In this document: positions 1 through 10,364 of the stretch, piece after piece
How positions within the stretch are numbered: the first letter of the stretch is position 1
Layout of the letters: each line of letters opens with the position of its first letter
Source of the DNA: Flammula alnicola
Taxonomy: Eukaryota; Basidiomycota; Agaricomycetes; Agaricales; Strophariaceae
DNA length: 64,000 bases
Assembly: GCA_015499995.1 (NCBI GenBank)
Contig: JADNRV010000223.1
Location: 1-64,000 of the forward strand
Direction of reading: 5' to 3'
The notes under the pieces: model-generated
Told to the model about the DNA's origin: nothing
What the model saw: the letters and a program-made list of their open reading frames with translations, nothing else
Database searches by the model: none
Translations under genes and position numbers: made by a program

Positions 1-1024
1 AGCTGTACGGTGGCATGCCCGTAACTTTCGTAGCTGGGTTTTGGTGGACGCGGCCATTCTGGACGTAGAGACGGCGGATCTCGGTGAGGGGTCCGGAGGT
101 GCCGCCGTTATCGGTGATGAACTGGGTCACGACGGTGAACTTTTTGGTGGTGTCGATTGTCAGTCCAGGACCGTAGAACTGGGTGTCGCCTTGATGAAAA
201 GCGTTGAAAGCGCAGCCATTGCCATCGCATTGGCCCGTGCATCCGGTTCCGGGGCACGTGTATGGGCCATTCTGCAAGCAGCCGTGGGTGGTGAACGCGT
301 TGGAGATCCTGTTCGCCTCCCAGATATCCATCTCGTTGCAGCAGATACCATTGTTCGCCATGTTGGCCTGAAAGGGCAAGTTAGACACCGGCTAAGCCAA
401 ATTCCGCTGTGTAGTGCTCACCTGACCGTTAAAGAAGTTATCACCAGACGGGCATTGCGCGTCGCAGTAGCCAGTCCCGTACCTGGCTCCTGCCTTGTTG
501 GTAAGCGCATTACCGCCTTGGGGGTCCATTTCGCTGAAATACAGCGCCGCGTTCATACCACAGGCGACCTGGCTGAGATCAACGTCGAAGGTGAACTCGT
601 GCTGGTTGAGCTTGAACGTCTGGTACGTCCTTTGGTCAGCGGCGAGGAGGTAGATGCGAGGTCCAGAGTTGGTGACGGTGCTTAGCGTAAGGGTCAACGC
701 GTTGCCGCTGGTGTAGACGCCGGACGAAGCGTAGTTGACACCTTCAACGGCGCAGTTCTCGGCGCAGGTGGTGGGGTCGGGGCAAAATGTGGTGTTCCAG
801 GTGTTTCCGTTCTTGCAGTTGGTATAACCGCCGACGTTGTGCGTCCATCGATAGTTGGCATCGAGAGTGACAGAGCCATTGATCTTTTGGCAGAGACCGG
901 GAAGGGCGCACTCTTCCCAGAGGAGCGGAGGGTTGACTTCCGGTGTGTTGGTGCCGATTTGTTGGCCGTATATGACAGCCACGAAGAGTGACGAAAGAGC
1001 AATGAGAGAGCGTGAAGGGGACAT
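1..1024 (-). CDS. GH7 family cellulase, endoglucanase-like, 3' part cut by window edge
   Basis: Secreted glycoside hydrolase family 7 enzyme, which cleaves beta-1,4-glucan with retention. Modelled as exon 422-1024 and exon 1-367 with a 54-nt intron (368-421, GTGAGC...TTTCAG) that restores frame exactly. The protein starts with a hydrophobic signal peptide, followed by the Gln-Gln start of mature GH7 enzymes. The catalytic motif EMDIWE is intact just after the intron (near 333-350). Many family cysteines are present, including those in YGTGYCDAQCP and GICCNE. Two loops that roof the tunnel in cellobiohydrolases are missing: the stretch before ICCNE is very short, and the Tyr-Ser-Asp-Asn loop after the Cys-rich segment is absent. 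This argues for an open-cleft endoglucanase-like enzyme rather than a processive one. The C-terminal half, and any cellulose-binding module, lies outside the window. A TATA box sits 43 bp upstream of the ATG. Confidence 0.93.
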
Positions 1025-1066
1025 CTTCTTTTGTCACGCAAGAGTGGAGCGACGAGGTCAGGGTGC

Positions 1067-1073
1067 TTTATAT
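1067..1073 (-). promoter_or_regulatory. TATA box of the GH7 gene
   Basis: TATAAAG on the minus strand, 43 bp upstream of the GH7 start codon at 1024. Position and sequence suit a core promoter of a strongly regulated secreted-enzyme gene. Confidence 0.5.
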
Positions 1074-1099
1074 TGCGAGTAAGGCAGCGGATGGAGAAT

Positions 1100-1884
1100 G
1101 TCCGCCAGCACAAGGCCTTACAGCATGAGCAGGTGAGTGGGTCGCTGTTCCTGATTGACAGGAAACGTCGTTGATTCATCCGTAGTATCCACCTGAATGT
1201 CTGCCATGAATAAAATCTATCGTTCTCTTGTGAGCGTAAGCATGGGCAGAACGTACTATTCAAGTGGTTTTGCCGGAGAAGGCAGCCCGCGCTTCGCATT
1301 TTTCCGATTTTTCCGGCGCCTCAAGTTAAAGCGGAATCGCCGAACATGCAGCAACGACGTCGCGGACCACGTCTTAACCGCTTCCCGATAACACGCCGAG
1401 TTACGACCGGCTAGACGTGGGCGGTCACATTCATTGAGCACCATACGAGTCGATCAGTCAATGGAATACTGCAGGGAGAGATTGAGGTCAGGCTCACCCA
1501 GGAACGCCACGCACGTCCAGAGAGATTATCCTTCATTTCAGCTTCGAATAATTGAAACTGGGTAACGAGCACCAGGAGAGAATCTGGAAGAGTCAAGGAT
1601 TATATGTAAAACACAACGACAGCTAGGGACATCAACGTCTGGGCTTACATGAACAACTTGTGCAGGTATAGGATGAGCCACAATGACGTTGGAGAAGCTT
1701 GGGTACTTCGATTCCCTTGCAGTTATCATAGCGGTCGAGTTGTGACGTGTCTATCAACTTCAGTCTGAAAAGACGATGAAACAGGACAGAAGTGAGAATA
1801 GTACGTACCCGCGCAGAAAATGCAATGCCGTGCAGCTAACAACGATCCAGGGAAGACATGCAGATGGTTGACGAATGGTTAAAG
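1100..1884. other. Intergenic, no gene seen
   Basis: Only short overlapping frames without domain-like sequence. It holds the upstream region of the GH7 gene and then unassigned sequence up to the point where homology to the 44-45 kb gene begins. Confidence 0.5.
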
Positions 1885-2996
1885 TGAAGGGCAGTTTAAA
1901 TTCGCGGAGATGTCGGGCAAACACACGCAGCTGGTACGAGAGGAAGAAGTAAAGACAGCCATAGATATCTTCCGATTGGGCACCGTGGGCTTTCCCCGCG
2001 GAGACTACTTCCTTCAGACTATCATAGATATGTCAGATATTGGACAAAAAGAGCCGAGGATAATACACGCACTCCCAACTTTCTAAGGGATCCGGAAAGT
2101 CCGTCTGTAGCCATTGACCCGAAAAGGAGAATAGGGACCGATTTGGAACATTGAAATGTGCATTCATGGCGCCGAATGGCAAAATAATACCGAAACGGCG
2201 ATACTCCTGGAAAGCCACACGATGAGGACGTAGCCGCGAATACATTCTGTCCCGGTAATCGCGCCGGGAAGGTGCCCCTCGGACAAGATCATACTCAGCT
2301 TGAAAATCGTCCATCTTTCCAGATGGCGATATGATGTGCCCATAGAAGGGAGTAGCCACGTCCTGAGAAGCGCACGACAAAGAAGAGGAGGGACCCAGGG
2401 GGAAGCCCATGCAATCGCCATTTCCATTTATTGACTGAAGAAATTTAAGGATGATGGCGGAAATTCGAAGGTTGCATTCTATGGGCATAAATGCGGAATA
2501 CCAAAATGGAGAGCGATATCGGCGGCTAGATTCTCGTCCGGGATTGTCCCCAAGATGAGGAGCAAGGCGATATTACGGCAGATGTTGTTAGGCGCGTGAT
2601 CGTTCAGCAAAATCTTGAGATGGCCTGGATCATTGGAAGGCAGACGATTGACGGTGAGAATGACGTTACGAAGGTCACCGGAAGCTAAAGAACAAGTGGA
2701 GGTCAGATCACAGACTCGGCTGTACTCACTAACGAATGTACAAACCGACAAAAGCCAACGAAAAATCCTTCTCGTTGTTCTTTTCGTTGTCAGATAGATT
2801 TATTACATCCATAGCGGGCGTATTTCCCCACCTTCGGATATCCAAGTTAGGTTCGAACCATAGAACTCTGACGAGCGAGACTCACAATGCCATACCAACT
2901 GAAAACTTGTCCCTCCGCCGCCTGGAGAACTACTGCTCCGCAGTCCCAGTTTCTCCGCTGATGAAAGATGGTTTTCTACGCTCCAGAACCCAGACA
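1885..2996 (-). pseudogene. Truncated, frameshifted copy of the MYND/DUF4470 gene at 43.8-46.3 kb
   Basis: Read on the minus strand, this stretch matches about 44,300-45,440 closely, including the shared runs GKMDDFQAEYDLVRGAPSRR and FGAMNAHFNVPN, and it keeps the introns at matching places. It is broken in several ways. The 5' exons carrying the MYND zinc finger are absent. Homology stops abruptly near 1885, so the C-terminal third is missing. A one-base deletion near 2485-2500 (Leu-His-Phe followed by Gly instead of Trp) shifts the frame and brings a stop within a few codons. A 3-base in-frame deletion also removes one Ser. It is therefore a partial duplicate that no longer encodes the full domain. 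DUF4470 resembles the N-terminal domain of dynein assembly factor DNAAF3; its role in fungi is not established. Confidence 0.85.
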
Positions 2997-3440
2997 GGTT
3001 TTCAGATAGCAGTCTGTGGCGGTTGGGGCGACAGCGGCGTTGAGAGTGTAGATGGGAACAAGACGTCGCGTGAATGTCCCTGTTACAACTCCAGTGGTAC
3101 TTGCCAGTCGATATTCGTAGACGTCAACATAGCTGGCAGACGCCTCCGATATAAAGTTACATGAGAGGTTGTCGATATATTGGATTCCCGCCGAACTCGT
3201 GATATCCCCTGATTCAGTTTGCACAAATATAATTGCGAGAATCGACCGAATGATGATAAATGGCTAGTCGTTGGGAAGTGCATAGCATAGCGACAATGAC
3301 TCACCGCCTCACAGCTTTATCCGTTGCATTCATGCCATCCAAGTTGAAGCCGCCTTGATTGACTGAACTTGTAGGCGAAGGCGAGACATTGGTGGTGCAT
3401 GCGGAGGACAGGTCGTCATAGGCGTAATGGCTTGCTCTGG
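2997..3440 (-). pseudogene. Fragment homologous to the 30.27-30.56 kb locus, fused to the DUF4470 relic
   Basis: On the minus strand this encodes segments also found at 30,270-30,560 (+): a Gly-Gly-Phe-Asn-Leu stretch, a putative intron region containing YLCKLN, then VYEYRL followed by GVVTGTF and VPIYTLNAAVAPT. This copy keeps about 80 bp (encoding Gly-Asp-Ile-Thr-Ser-Ser... to Ala-Ser-Tyr) that the 30-kb copy has lost. Homology ends at the junction near 2996, where it passes straight into the DUF4470 relic out of frame. I do not recognise the family; a Ser/Thr-rich surface or secreted protein is possible. It is clearly a broken copy. Confidence 0.7.
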
Positions 3441-3769
3441 GCAGGTGATGTAGCCATCCGGAGCCCGTTCCGATGGCATCGATTAATGTAGTAACTGGGA
3501 TGGAAGGGGTGGCTTAGCTGAGTTGCAGTCCCAGCCACCAAGTGCACGTATAGCTCCAATGCGATATAAATAAAGGATTTAGATTGTAAATGCATCACGA
3601 ACTGTAAGGACAGTGGGGGATTCAATGGGGAGGTTACGATTATACAAGTTTGTATGTGACATTGTAAGTACATATTTATGCATAAAATTCTGGTTGCATG
3701 GCAACCAATAAGTAAACTGCAACGGCCCGGGGCCGAGCCCGACCTTTTTTTAGTCTCAAGATTTCCGTT
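3441..3769. other. Intergenic, no gene seen
   Basis: AT-rich spacer between the chimeric pseudogene and the MITE. No coding or RNA signal was recognised. Confidence 0.4.
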
Positions 3770-3959
3770 TATCGTGTCGGAAAAATCAAAAAAAACCTAT
3801 AGGCAATTTCTGAAACTTTTCAGTGATTACGGTCGCCTATTTCTATTGATATGGTGCTGATAAGTATGGTGCTGATATGCACGTATAGGATACTTATAAG
3901 TTTCAGAAGGTTACTATCAGTATGATAAGTAGGCTTTTTTTGATTTTTCCGACACGATA
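3770..3959. mobile_element. 190-bp MITE with 30-bp terminal inverted repeats
   Basis: The ends are inverted repeats of 30 bp with a single mismatch (left 3770-3799, right 3930-3959): a TATCGTGTCGG start, a GAAAAATC core and an A-tract ending in CCTA. If the outer TA on each side is read as a target duplication, the element is TCGTGTCGG...CCGACACGA inserted at TA, as in the Tc1/mariner superfamily. There is no coding capacity. The interior is AT-rich with short imperfect repeats (GGTGCTGATA twice). Confidence 0.85.
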
Positions 3960-4049
3960 GTCGATTGATAGCACTTATCACTCTGATCACAGTTGGCAGC
4001 GATCTTTACTCTTACCACCTACGAACTGAGTCTTGAAGCTTGAGCTTGA

Positions 4050-4559
4050 ATGCCTGAGTTCACTATTCATCCGCTTCTCCTCAACTCTCAGAGCGACATC
4101 ATTCCTGGGCATAACTGTCGTCTTTTCTGGGACTTGCATGAGTTACCCGATTACGCACGCTGCGTCACCAATCCAGAAGAATTCCTCTCGGTCAGCGACC
4201 TTGCCGAATCAGCAACCCAGCCAGCACTTAATTCCATCGACATAACATGTCTCACATTTCCTTGGCGTATACATATCGACTGTTCGGAAGGCATCACCGT
4301 GGGTGACGTTCTTCGTGCAGTTCAAGCTTCGGCTCTTCGTCTTATCTCGCACGACGAGTGGTATGTGCTTTCTGAAACAGAGAAAATCGAAGCCAATCGA
4401 AATTTCATCAACCGCTGCAAGTTGGCGACTGATTTTCACAAGTGTCGTATGGGTGGTGTCCGGCGTATGGACTGTTTACAACACACACTATTTTCTGGGC
4501 TCTTCGCTTCATTAGAGACAGACGGCGTCTTCATCATGGAGTTGCGCAGCCCAAAGTAG
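4050..4559 (+). CDS. DUF6699-domain protein
   Basis: Single-exon frame of 169 codons. The sequence fits the basidiomycete DUF6699 family: a WDL motif near residue 28, an L..PA segment, a PWRIHIDCSEGITVGDVL block in the middle (family pattern 'PW.I.V....G.TVGDVL'), and a C-terminal 'GVRRMDCL...FSGL' block. Length is typical of the family. The function of DUF6699 is unknown; many basidiomycete genomes carry expanded families. The ATG at 4050 is preferred because the domain begins soon after it. The next gene is convergent (4834-7381, minus strand). Confidence 0.8.
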   Translation: MPEFTIHPLLLNSQSDIIPGHNCRLFWDLHELPDYARCVTNPEEFLSVSDLAESATQPALNSIDITCLTFPWRIHIDCSEGITVGDVLRAVQASALRLISHDEWYVLSETEKIEANRNFINRCKLATDFHKCRMGGVRRMDCLQHTLFSGLFASLETDGVFIMELRSPK

Positions 4560-4833
4560 CCTATCCCACCGTCAATTATCCCCAATACATACTTTGCATT
4601 CCATATACGTTCCGTCAATATCCTATTACATGGTCACTTACTCTTATCCAATGATGCTTATATCTCGGGGGACCGCCTTCCATAATCAATCAGTGATAAT
4701 CACCTTTGTGCAATTCGAATATCTCGAATACAACTTCGAATAGATACTTTTACAAATAGTATCCTAACCTTAAGCATTGCACAATTGATGCCTGAAAACT
4801 GTACGAAAGTAGAGTAACATGGACATATATTCC

Positions 4834-7381
4834 TCAGTCCACGATAACCTCGCTGGCCACTCTATCTAGGTATTCCTCCATGGCCTTCTTTGCCCGTTTG
4901 GTACGGAGAGGGAACATCAACGACCTATTCGCAAATGAGCATCTACGGGCGAGGTCAATAAGATTAATGGAGTCGCCTGCCCGCGCCAACATTCCGGGGA
5001 GGGCCTCTAGGGAAATCAAATAGGATACCGAGCGATCATGCTCGTTTCCCACCTTCTCGTGGAATTTTGGGAATGGATGTATGGGAGACGTTTTGCAGGG
5101 TGGAGTTAACGCACGCCACTCGATGCCCGCCAATCCCTCCCTCACCAGTTCTACTCTTCTCTTGAACGATTTGTTCGCCCTGATCAGTTTTCGCCACCGC
5201 AATGGGCTATTGCGACGCATCTCGCGGTTACGACCGGTAAACCGTGCTGGATACGCATTGCGCTGATGGTCGGACAAGTACCTTAGACAGTGAAAGGCGG
5301 CAATGGCGTATCTGGCAGGAGTCATGGCGTGTATTCCTGACCGTGCTTCATCTCCCAGAAATTCCCGAAGGAGGTGCAATCCATGCTCGAATTCTTTCCT
5401 CCGATATTCGAGCAGGCTTAGTCTGAGGTGATCAAGATCGAAGTGATCATTATCCCACTGAAGTAAGTGATGTGGCGGTGATGTTGGCGACCACTTACGC
5501 AGCAGGTGAGGTATACATAGGAGGCCGAGGAGACAGGTGAGAGGTGGACCCGTTTGATATTTACTGAGTTCAACTTTCAATAAGCGGTCGTATGTAGGGA
5601 GCTGCCGATTGCATAACTGGTCGGAGTCTTCGAAAGCCTGCAATGACTCCTGACCATCAGAATGGTGCACGGTATGCAAGCGCTGATTAGTGAGTACTTA
5701 CCAAGACCTGAATTGACTCGAGGTACCGAGGTACCCATACTCTAAAGTAGTATCCCCTCGTTATAGGATACCCGTAAACGTTCCTCGTATTGAATCGAAG
5801 GATGTGATTCCTGATATCGGGTGTGGGTAGTGCCTTCGAAAGGTGGAACGGTAATCCACTGTACGTATATCCGACTGAGCCGACGAAAGGGTAATCTTCG
5901 TTTAAAAGAATCAGAGTTCAGGATATTGTCGCCACGAATTACAATATGCTTACCAGCTTCTCGGTCTTTGAAATATTGGAAGCAACGGCATGAAAACCTA
6001 GCATGCATTAAAGCAGGATCGCAATAAAAGTTTTTAGCCCGAGACGGATCAAGGAGAAAATCTCCCAGCGACGCGTGGGACAGATGTATCTTTTCACCAT
6101 CACAGGTGATCACCGAGCCGAGATCACCTAGGAAGAATTCAACGTCGCCAGGATTCAAACCAAGAAATTCTTCAATGTCAGTATAGTACTCCATAGGTCG
6201 CGACAGAGCATCCCTATCCTGGAGGAGAACGAGACTGATAATTAGCAAAACGGGCTCCGTATCTTCCACAGATGAGAAGATGTGGGTATACAGAGCGTCA
6301 AGTTCTGCGAAGGGCATGTCTCGATGGGCGGGGCGCAGACCAAGGACAATCTCCAAGCGTTCGTTAGGACGATGGCGGATCGAAGAAGTGAATTTCACGA
6401 CGGTAGACGCATATATAAATTGCCCTGAAGATTTCTTGATCAGGTGATCTATAGTGCGGGGAGGGGGCCACAAGGCGGGAATGAAAGCCTTTCTGGGATG
6501 TGTCCCTTTGATATGATCGAATGAATCTTGAAGAAACAGTCGAATATCGTCGTCAGGGTGGAATGAATGGTCCAATGTGAGGCGGGTTAGAAATCCAGAA
6601 ATGTGTGGTAAATTGAAGGTGTATACTAGTTCTTGCTCTGGGCGACTTGCGATGAGGAATATGATAGGCAAAGCATATTTGCGCAGAGCGCTAGAAATGA
6701 TATCAAGGATGCGGCACTGGATTCTGGAATCCTGACATTCGTCAAGCCCGTCAATGATAATGAGGCGTGGAAAAGTTGTGGGGTCGTTAAAATATCCGGA
6801 AAGCGAGAGGTCGCGAAGCGGCTCAATAAGCAATGACAGCATCTGGGCTTCGAGGGATCGAGTGAAGATAAGAGGATCATGCTCGATCGCACGTTCAATA
6901 TGGGCCCGGGTATCTGGAATAGTGGTGGCGATCTGATATGCAATGGTTGGGAAGAAAGAGCGAACATGATTGCGGTTAGGATCGGACCTGGAGAAAAAGA
7001 AGCTAGCAAGGAGTCGTCCTGCAGCATAGCAACGTTCGGCGATGGTTTGGGCTATTGCGGACTTTCCAGCTCCTGCTGCTCCGTTCAGCCACATAATAAG
7101 GGCGTTGCGATCGTCGCATCCAAGGATCCACTGCATTACCCTCTTCAAGACGGCGAGACGTGTGTTCGGATGGCATTTCGGCGGATCGAAGCGTTCTCCT
7201 GAGTTGTGAAACGCTTCAGGGGCAACTTCGCGTTGCAGATCTTGGAATGCTGCTTCGACAAATACATCGTAAGAGTTGTTCTAAAAACCAGGAAAGTAGA
7301 TTGCATACCTGTACCACCGTGCACCTCAACATGAGTCAAGGTACCTCCAAACACAACAACATTCTTGGAGTTATTGAACAT
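4834..7381 (-). CDS. NACHT-type NLR (STAND NTPase)
   Basis: Intracellular NOD-like receptor-type STAND ATPase; such fungal proteins are thought to act in non-self recognition or programmed cell death. The model has exon 1 at 7309-7381 (MFNNSKN...GGT, the Asn/Gly-rich leader common in basidiomycete NLRs), an intron at 7250-7308, exon 2 at 5772-7249 and, less certainly, an intron at 5650-5771 leading into exon 3 at 4834-5649. All joins keep frame and give 788 aa. Conserved parts include the FDPPKCHPNTR lead-in (about residues 45-55), Walker A GAAGAGKS (81-88), Walker B LIIIDGLDEC (about 187-196), a sensor-like IFLIASRPE, and the winged-helix/HLSHASLGDFL segment. No ankyrin, WD40 or TPR repeats are seen, so the C-terminus looks non-repetitive. 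The region at 5700-5771 also contains a canonical GTAAGT donor, so the last intron may be placed differently. Confidence 0.85.
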
Positions 7382-7480
7382 CCCGTCTATGCAATCCTGA
7401 TCTTGAATAAAGTTGGAACAGTACAGACTGACTGCTGACTGATCTCTGGATTTGGATCAGGCAAGGTTGGTTGCTGTTTG

Positions 7481-8178
7481 TTGCTCGTCGCGCTGGCTAG
7501 TAAGTATGTAAGTTTGGGCACTACGCGGCGATGACGGCGTAATTCACAGTGGGAATTACGACGGCACCTGGTCACATGATGAGAGAAATGCTCGGCACGG
7601 ACCATTCGATGCGCCCTGTCGATAAACCAACCCCTATATTAACCTGGCGAGTCGCCAGGTTAATATTGTAGCAGAACGGCGAGATGTATTTTGCAGCTAT
7701 ATGAATTTAAATTTTGATAGGTTTTATGACCACAAGGCACCTGATGACTATATCAGCCGTCAAATGTTCATAAATCGTTAAATCCACTTCGCTTTGCAAC
7801 AACGAGACGTTCTGTGAAGCGCGACCCTTTACAATCGATATTTTAAACACCCAAATGGTGGAATATCTCATAATCGAGCATATAAAATGATTTAAGTCAT
7901 ATTGTGTCCGCCGCCTTCGGTTATCTAGCGTTTTCCGTCGGTTTAAGCTACCAAAAAGTTATATTAGTGCTCGCTGCCTCGCATTTACCCCTATATTCCC
8001 AGGTGAAATGCGCGCCTGTATGACTCTAGGCGAGCGTCCTCAATTAGGGGACGGAAGTTGCCGCCGTAATTCCCACCGTAAATTACGCCGTAATCGCCCC
8101 GTAACTTCCGTAATTACGCCGTAATAGCCTCCGTAAATTCAAATTCGCGAATCCACTCGTGCTGGCGCCTCAAACGTA
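7481..8178. mobile_element. ~0.7-kb insertion with imperfect inverted repeats rich in CCGTAATTACG
   Basis: Two imperfect inverted arms of about 46 bp (7522-7567 and 8057-8103) lie inside this block, built of GTAATT/CCGTAA motifs. The duplicated upstream region of the NLR at 11.75-12.06 kb is collinear with 7381-7480 and with 8178-8395 but lacks everything between. That provides a natural 'empty site' and brackets the insertion to about 7481-8178 (roughly 15 bp uncertainty). No coding capacity was seen. It is a probable non-autonomous DNA transposon of unassigned superfamily. Confidence 0.65.
7636..7666. repeat. Perfect 15-bp palindrome with 1-bp centre
   Basis: Arms 7636-7650 and 7652-7666 are exact reverse complements (ATATTAACCTGGCGA and its complement). 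There is no loop, so it is more likely a cruciform or dyad protein-binding site than an RNA hairpin. It lies within the inserted element at 7.5-8.2 kb. Confidence 0.8.
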
Positions 8179-8562
8179 CACAGCCACATTGTAATCTACT
8201 ATTTAATCTGACGCCACATAATCTAGTATCTAGTATCTATTCAACGAGTACTAAAGACAGACACCATCCACCGTTACCCTGAACGCCTGTTTAGACACTC
8301 AGGCTCGTGCATCCTCAAGAAGATGCCTGCAAGAACCTGTTTTTTTCAAGGATATCCAACGGTTATTGTTGGGTACTTGGCCGGGAAGTGATACACGACT
8401 GTGGGTTATGTATCAAGTGTCCTCGATGTCAAATGAAGTTTCATCAGATATTCAGATATTCGATATTCTGCTTGGCCTATACAATCGTTCGTACAGAGTA
8501 TTTCGTGAGCACTATTTAGGTAACAGCATACATTCTTCTTTCTCTTCCAAAATCGAAACTTT

Positions 8563-8984
8563 TCACGGGCAGGACAACTTCCCACACTGTACGCAACTGG
8601 TCCTAATTCCATAATCGCAAGTTTGGCCAGTTTGGCCATTGCACTCGAAGACATGCCCGTTAGTGCACGCTTGGTTGATAGCCTGGTTACCACAGAATTG
8701 TCCTTGAACCTTGTTGCAGACACATCCGGGGGATGGAGTGCATACGGCCTGGGGGTGATCCGTTAGTCCTTCGTTTGGAGATGGATAATAGGATAAATTA
8801 CGTACAGCCGCACGAGCGACAGCCTCAGGAGCGGCCGGGACGGGAGCGGCAACGTCAGCAGCTGAAGCCATTGCAATGACGGCACCGAAGGCCAAGGCGA
8901 CAGTAGAAATGACCTATATTGCAAAAAGGGTTTCCAACTTTCTCAGAAGCTGCTTTCAATGCGTTTGAATATATTCACCTTCAT
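8563..8984 (-). CDS. Small secreted cysteine-rich protein
   Basis: Three-exon model: 8979-8984 (ATG AAG only), 8806-8913 and 8563-8748, with introns 8914-8978 (GTGAAT...ATAG) and 8749-8805 (GTACGT, branch ACTAAC, ...CCCAG). Both introns are phase 0 and the result is 99 aa. Residues 1 to about 20 (MKVISTVALAFGAVIAMASA) form a signal peptide, followed by an Ala/Pro-rich spacer. The mature C-terminal ~60 residues hold ten cysteines (pattern C-C.C-C-C-C-C-C-C-C), ending in SCVQCGKLSCP. I read it as a secreted, disulphide-stabilised protein. Similar short Cys-rich secreted proteins are common in Agaricomycetes and their functions are largely unknown. A TATA box lies 102 bp upstream. Confidence 0.8.
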
Positions 8985-9085
8985 GATTTATAGATGCGAA
9001 AGTGTTGTGAGGAGTAGGATAGAAAAACAGGTAGATCAAGTTCGGAAGGATTGTTTGACCTGACGGTTGGCGAAAAGATGGGCGT

Positions 9086-9093
9086 CTTTTATA
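9086..9093 (-). promoter_or_regulatory. TATA box of the secreted Cys-rich gene
   Basis: TATAAAAG on the minus strand, 102 bp upstream of the start codon at 8984. Confidence 0.5.
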
Positions 9094-10364
9094 TCGATTG
9101 AGGAAAAGTCTCGAAGCACTCTGTGACTGAAGACCTCGTAAAGCAGGTTTGACAAACGCGCCGTGAAATTTGGGGGCATGATTGATATCGATCTCGAGGC
9201 ACCTAGGCATGACTGACATGTATCTCGCTTGTGTGGGCTGACCTTGGTGATGTGACTTGCATGGCCAGGCGCCCGTCAGTTTGACATTAAGAAGCCTTCA
9301 TCTCTTTCAATTTCCTTGCTTCGTCAAGAACAGGGACCATTGGATGAAGTAAAATTCCGACAACTCCTCACGGCGTGGGATGTCCAATGTAATCGTCCAT
9401 TTGCGTCGGTGGAAAAGCCTGCCATGATGAGTTATACGCATCTGGTCGCAAGGCATTTGAACTTTCCTGGTATCAAGTGAAGTGCTATTCGTTAACGTGG
9501 AAAGCTAGGGCTCAAGGAACAATGGCGGAGTCCTGTCGAGGCTGAAAAAACGTCTCTCAGCCGGTGAGATGAACGTGGCTGACTGAGGAATGAATTGAAA
9601 TGTTACCAACGCCGATATTCAACGTTCAACGTCTGGACTTTGAAGATTGGACGTTGGAATGGAACCTTCAATAGAGATAATAGAAGCAGAGAAGGCCGGT
9701 GACGATCATGTCTTCTGCGCATCTCAGGTTTTACCGAGTTCTGAATTCACTACACACACTACACATCAGACTATTTTTGTCATATATATAATGCGCACCG
9801 CATCGGGAAAGTCACATTCTCCTTTAATTCCGAGCTTTGCGGAGAATTTTCAGAAATTCATCTTCAAGTGCCACTAGGGCATCTGGAAAGTATGTGTTTT
9901 CTCCTAACAAAACAGAGCCTTGCACGGTGGTGATTGATACAAGATGTGCCTCGCCAGGGAGGCCTGCGCGAAGTCGTTAAGCCCATGCTAAATCAAATGT
10001 CTTGTGAAGTCGTCCCAAACACATTAGTGATGCACGCCTTGAATGAGCCATAAATATTATCCTTCATCTATGTATTGCGATTGAGCTGTATGTAAACGGG
10101 GACTTCGCATCGCATCACATCCCGCCGTATTCAATGCCAAGAATAATACAGTCTAAGAATGAAATTCCGAGAGCGAGCGCTGGATCGAAACCTGTCGACG
10201 ACCGCGTGACCAGGCAGAGGTGGGCATCCGAGTTCTAGAATCTACGGCGCTCACGTCCACCTTCTGTGTAAGTATGCTCTTGGTGCTTGTCTCGATAACA
10301 GGGATTAGCATATGAGAGTGTCCACGATGAGCGAAATCACATTGTATATGCGGAAAGGTGCTGC
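9094..10364. other. Intergenic, no gene seen
   Basis: No credible coding frame. Contains short direct and inverted copies of a TTCAACGTT motif near 9615-9660, also found at 46,320-46,350. Confidence 0.45.

Noticed and set aside
392..421. Read-through of the GH7 exon into a stop at 392
   Set aside because: This is intron sequence; splicing at GTGAGC/TTTCAG restores the catalytic motif in frame.
41..685. 214-codon plus-strand open frame
   Set aside because: It lies antisense to the well-supported GH7 gene and has no domain character.
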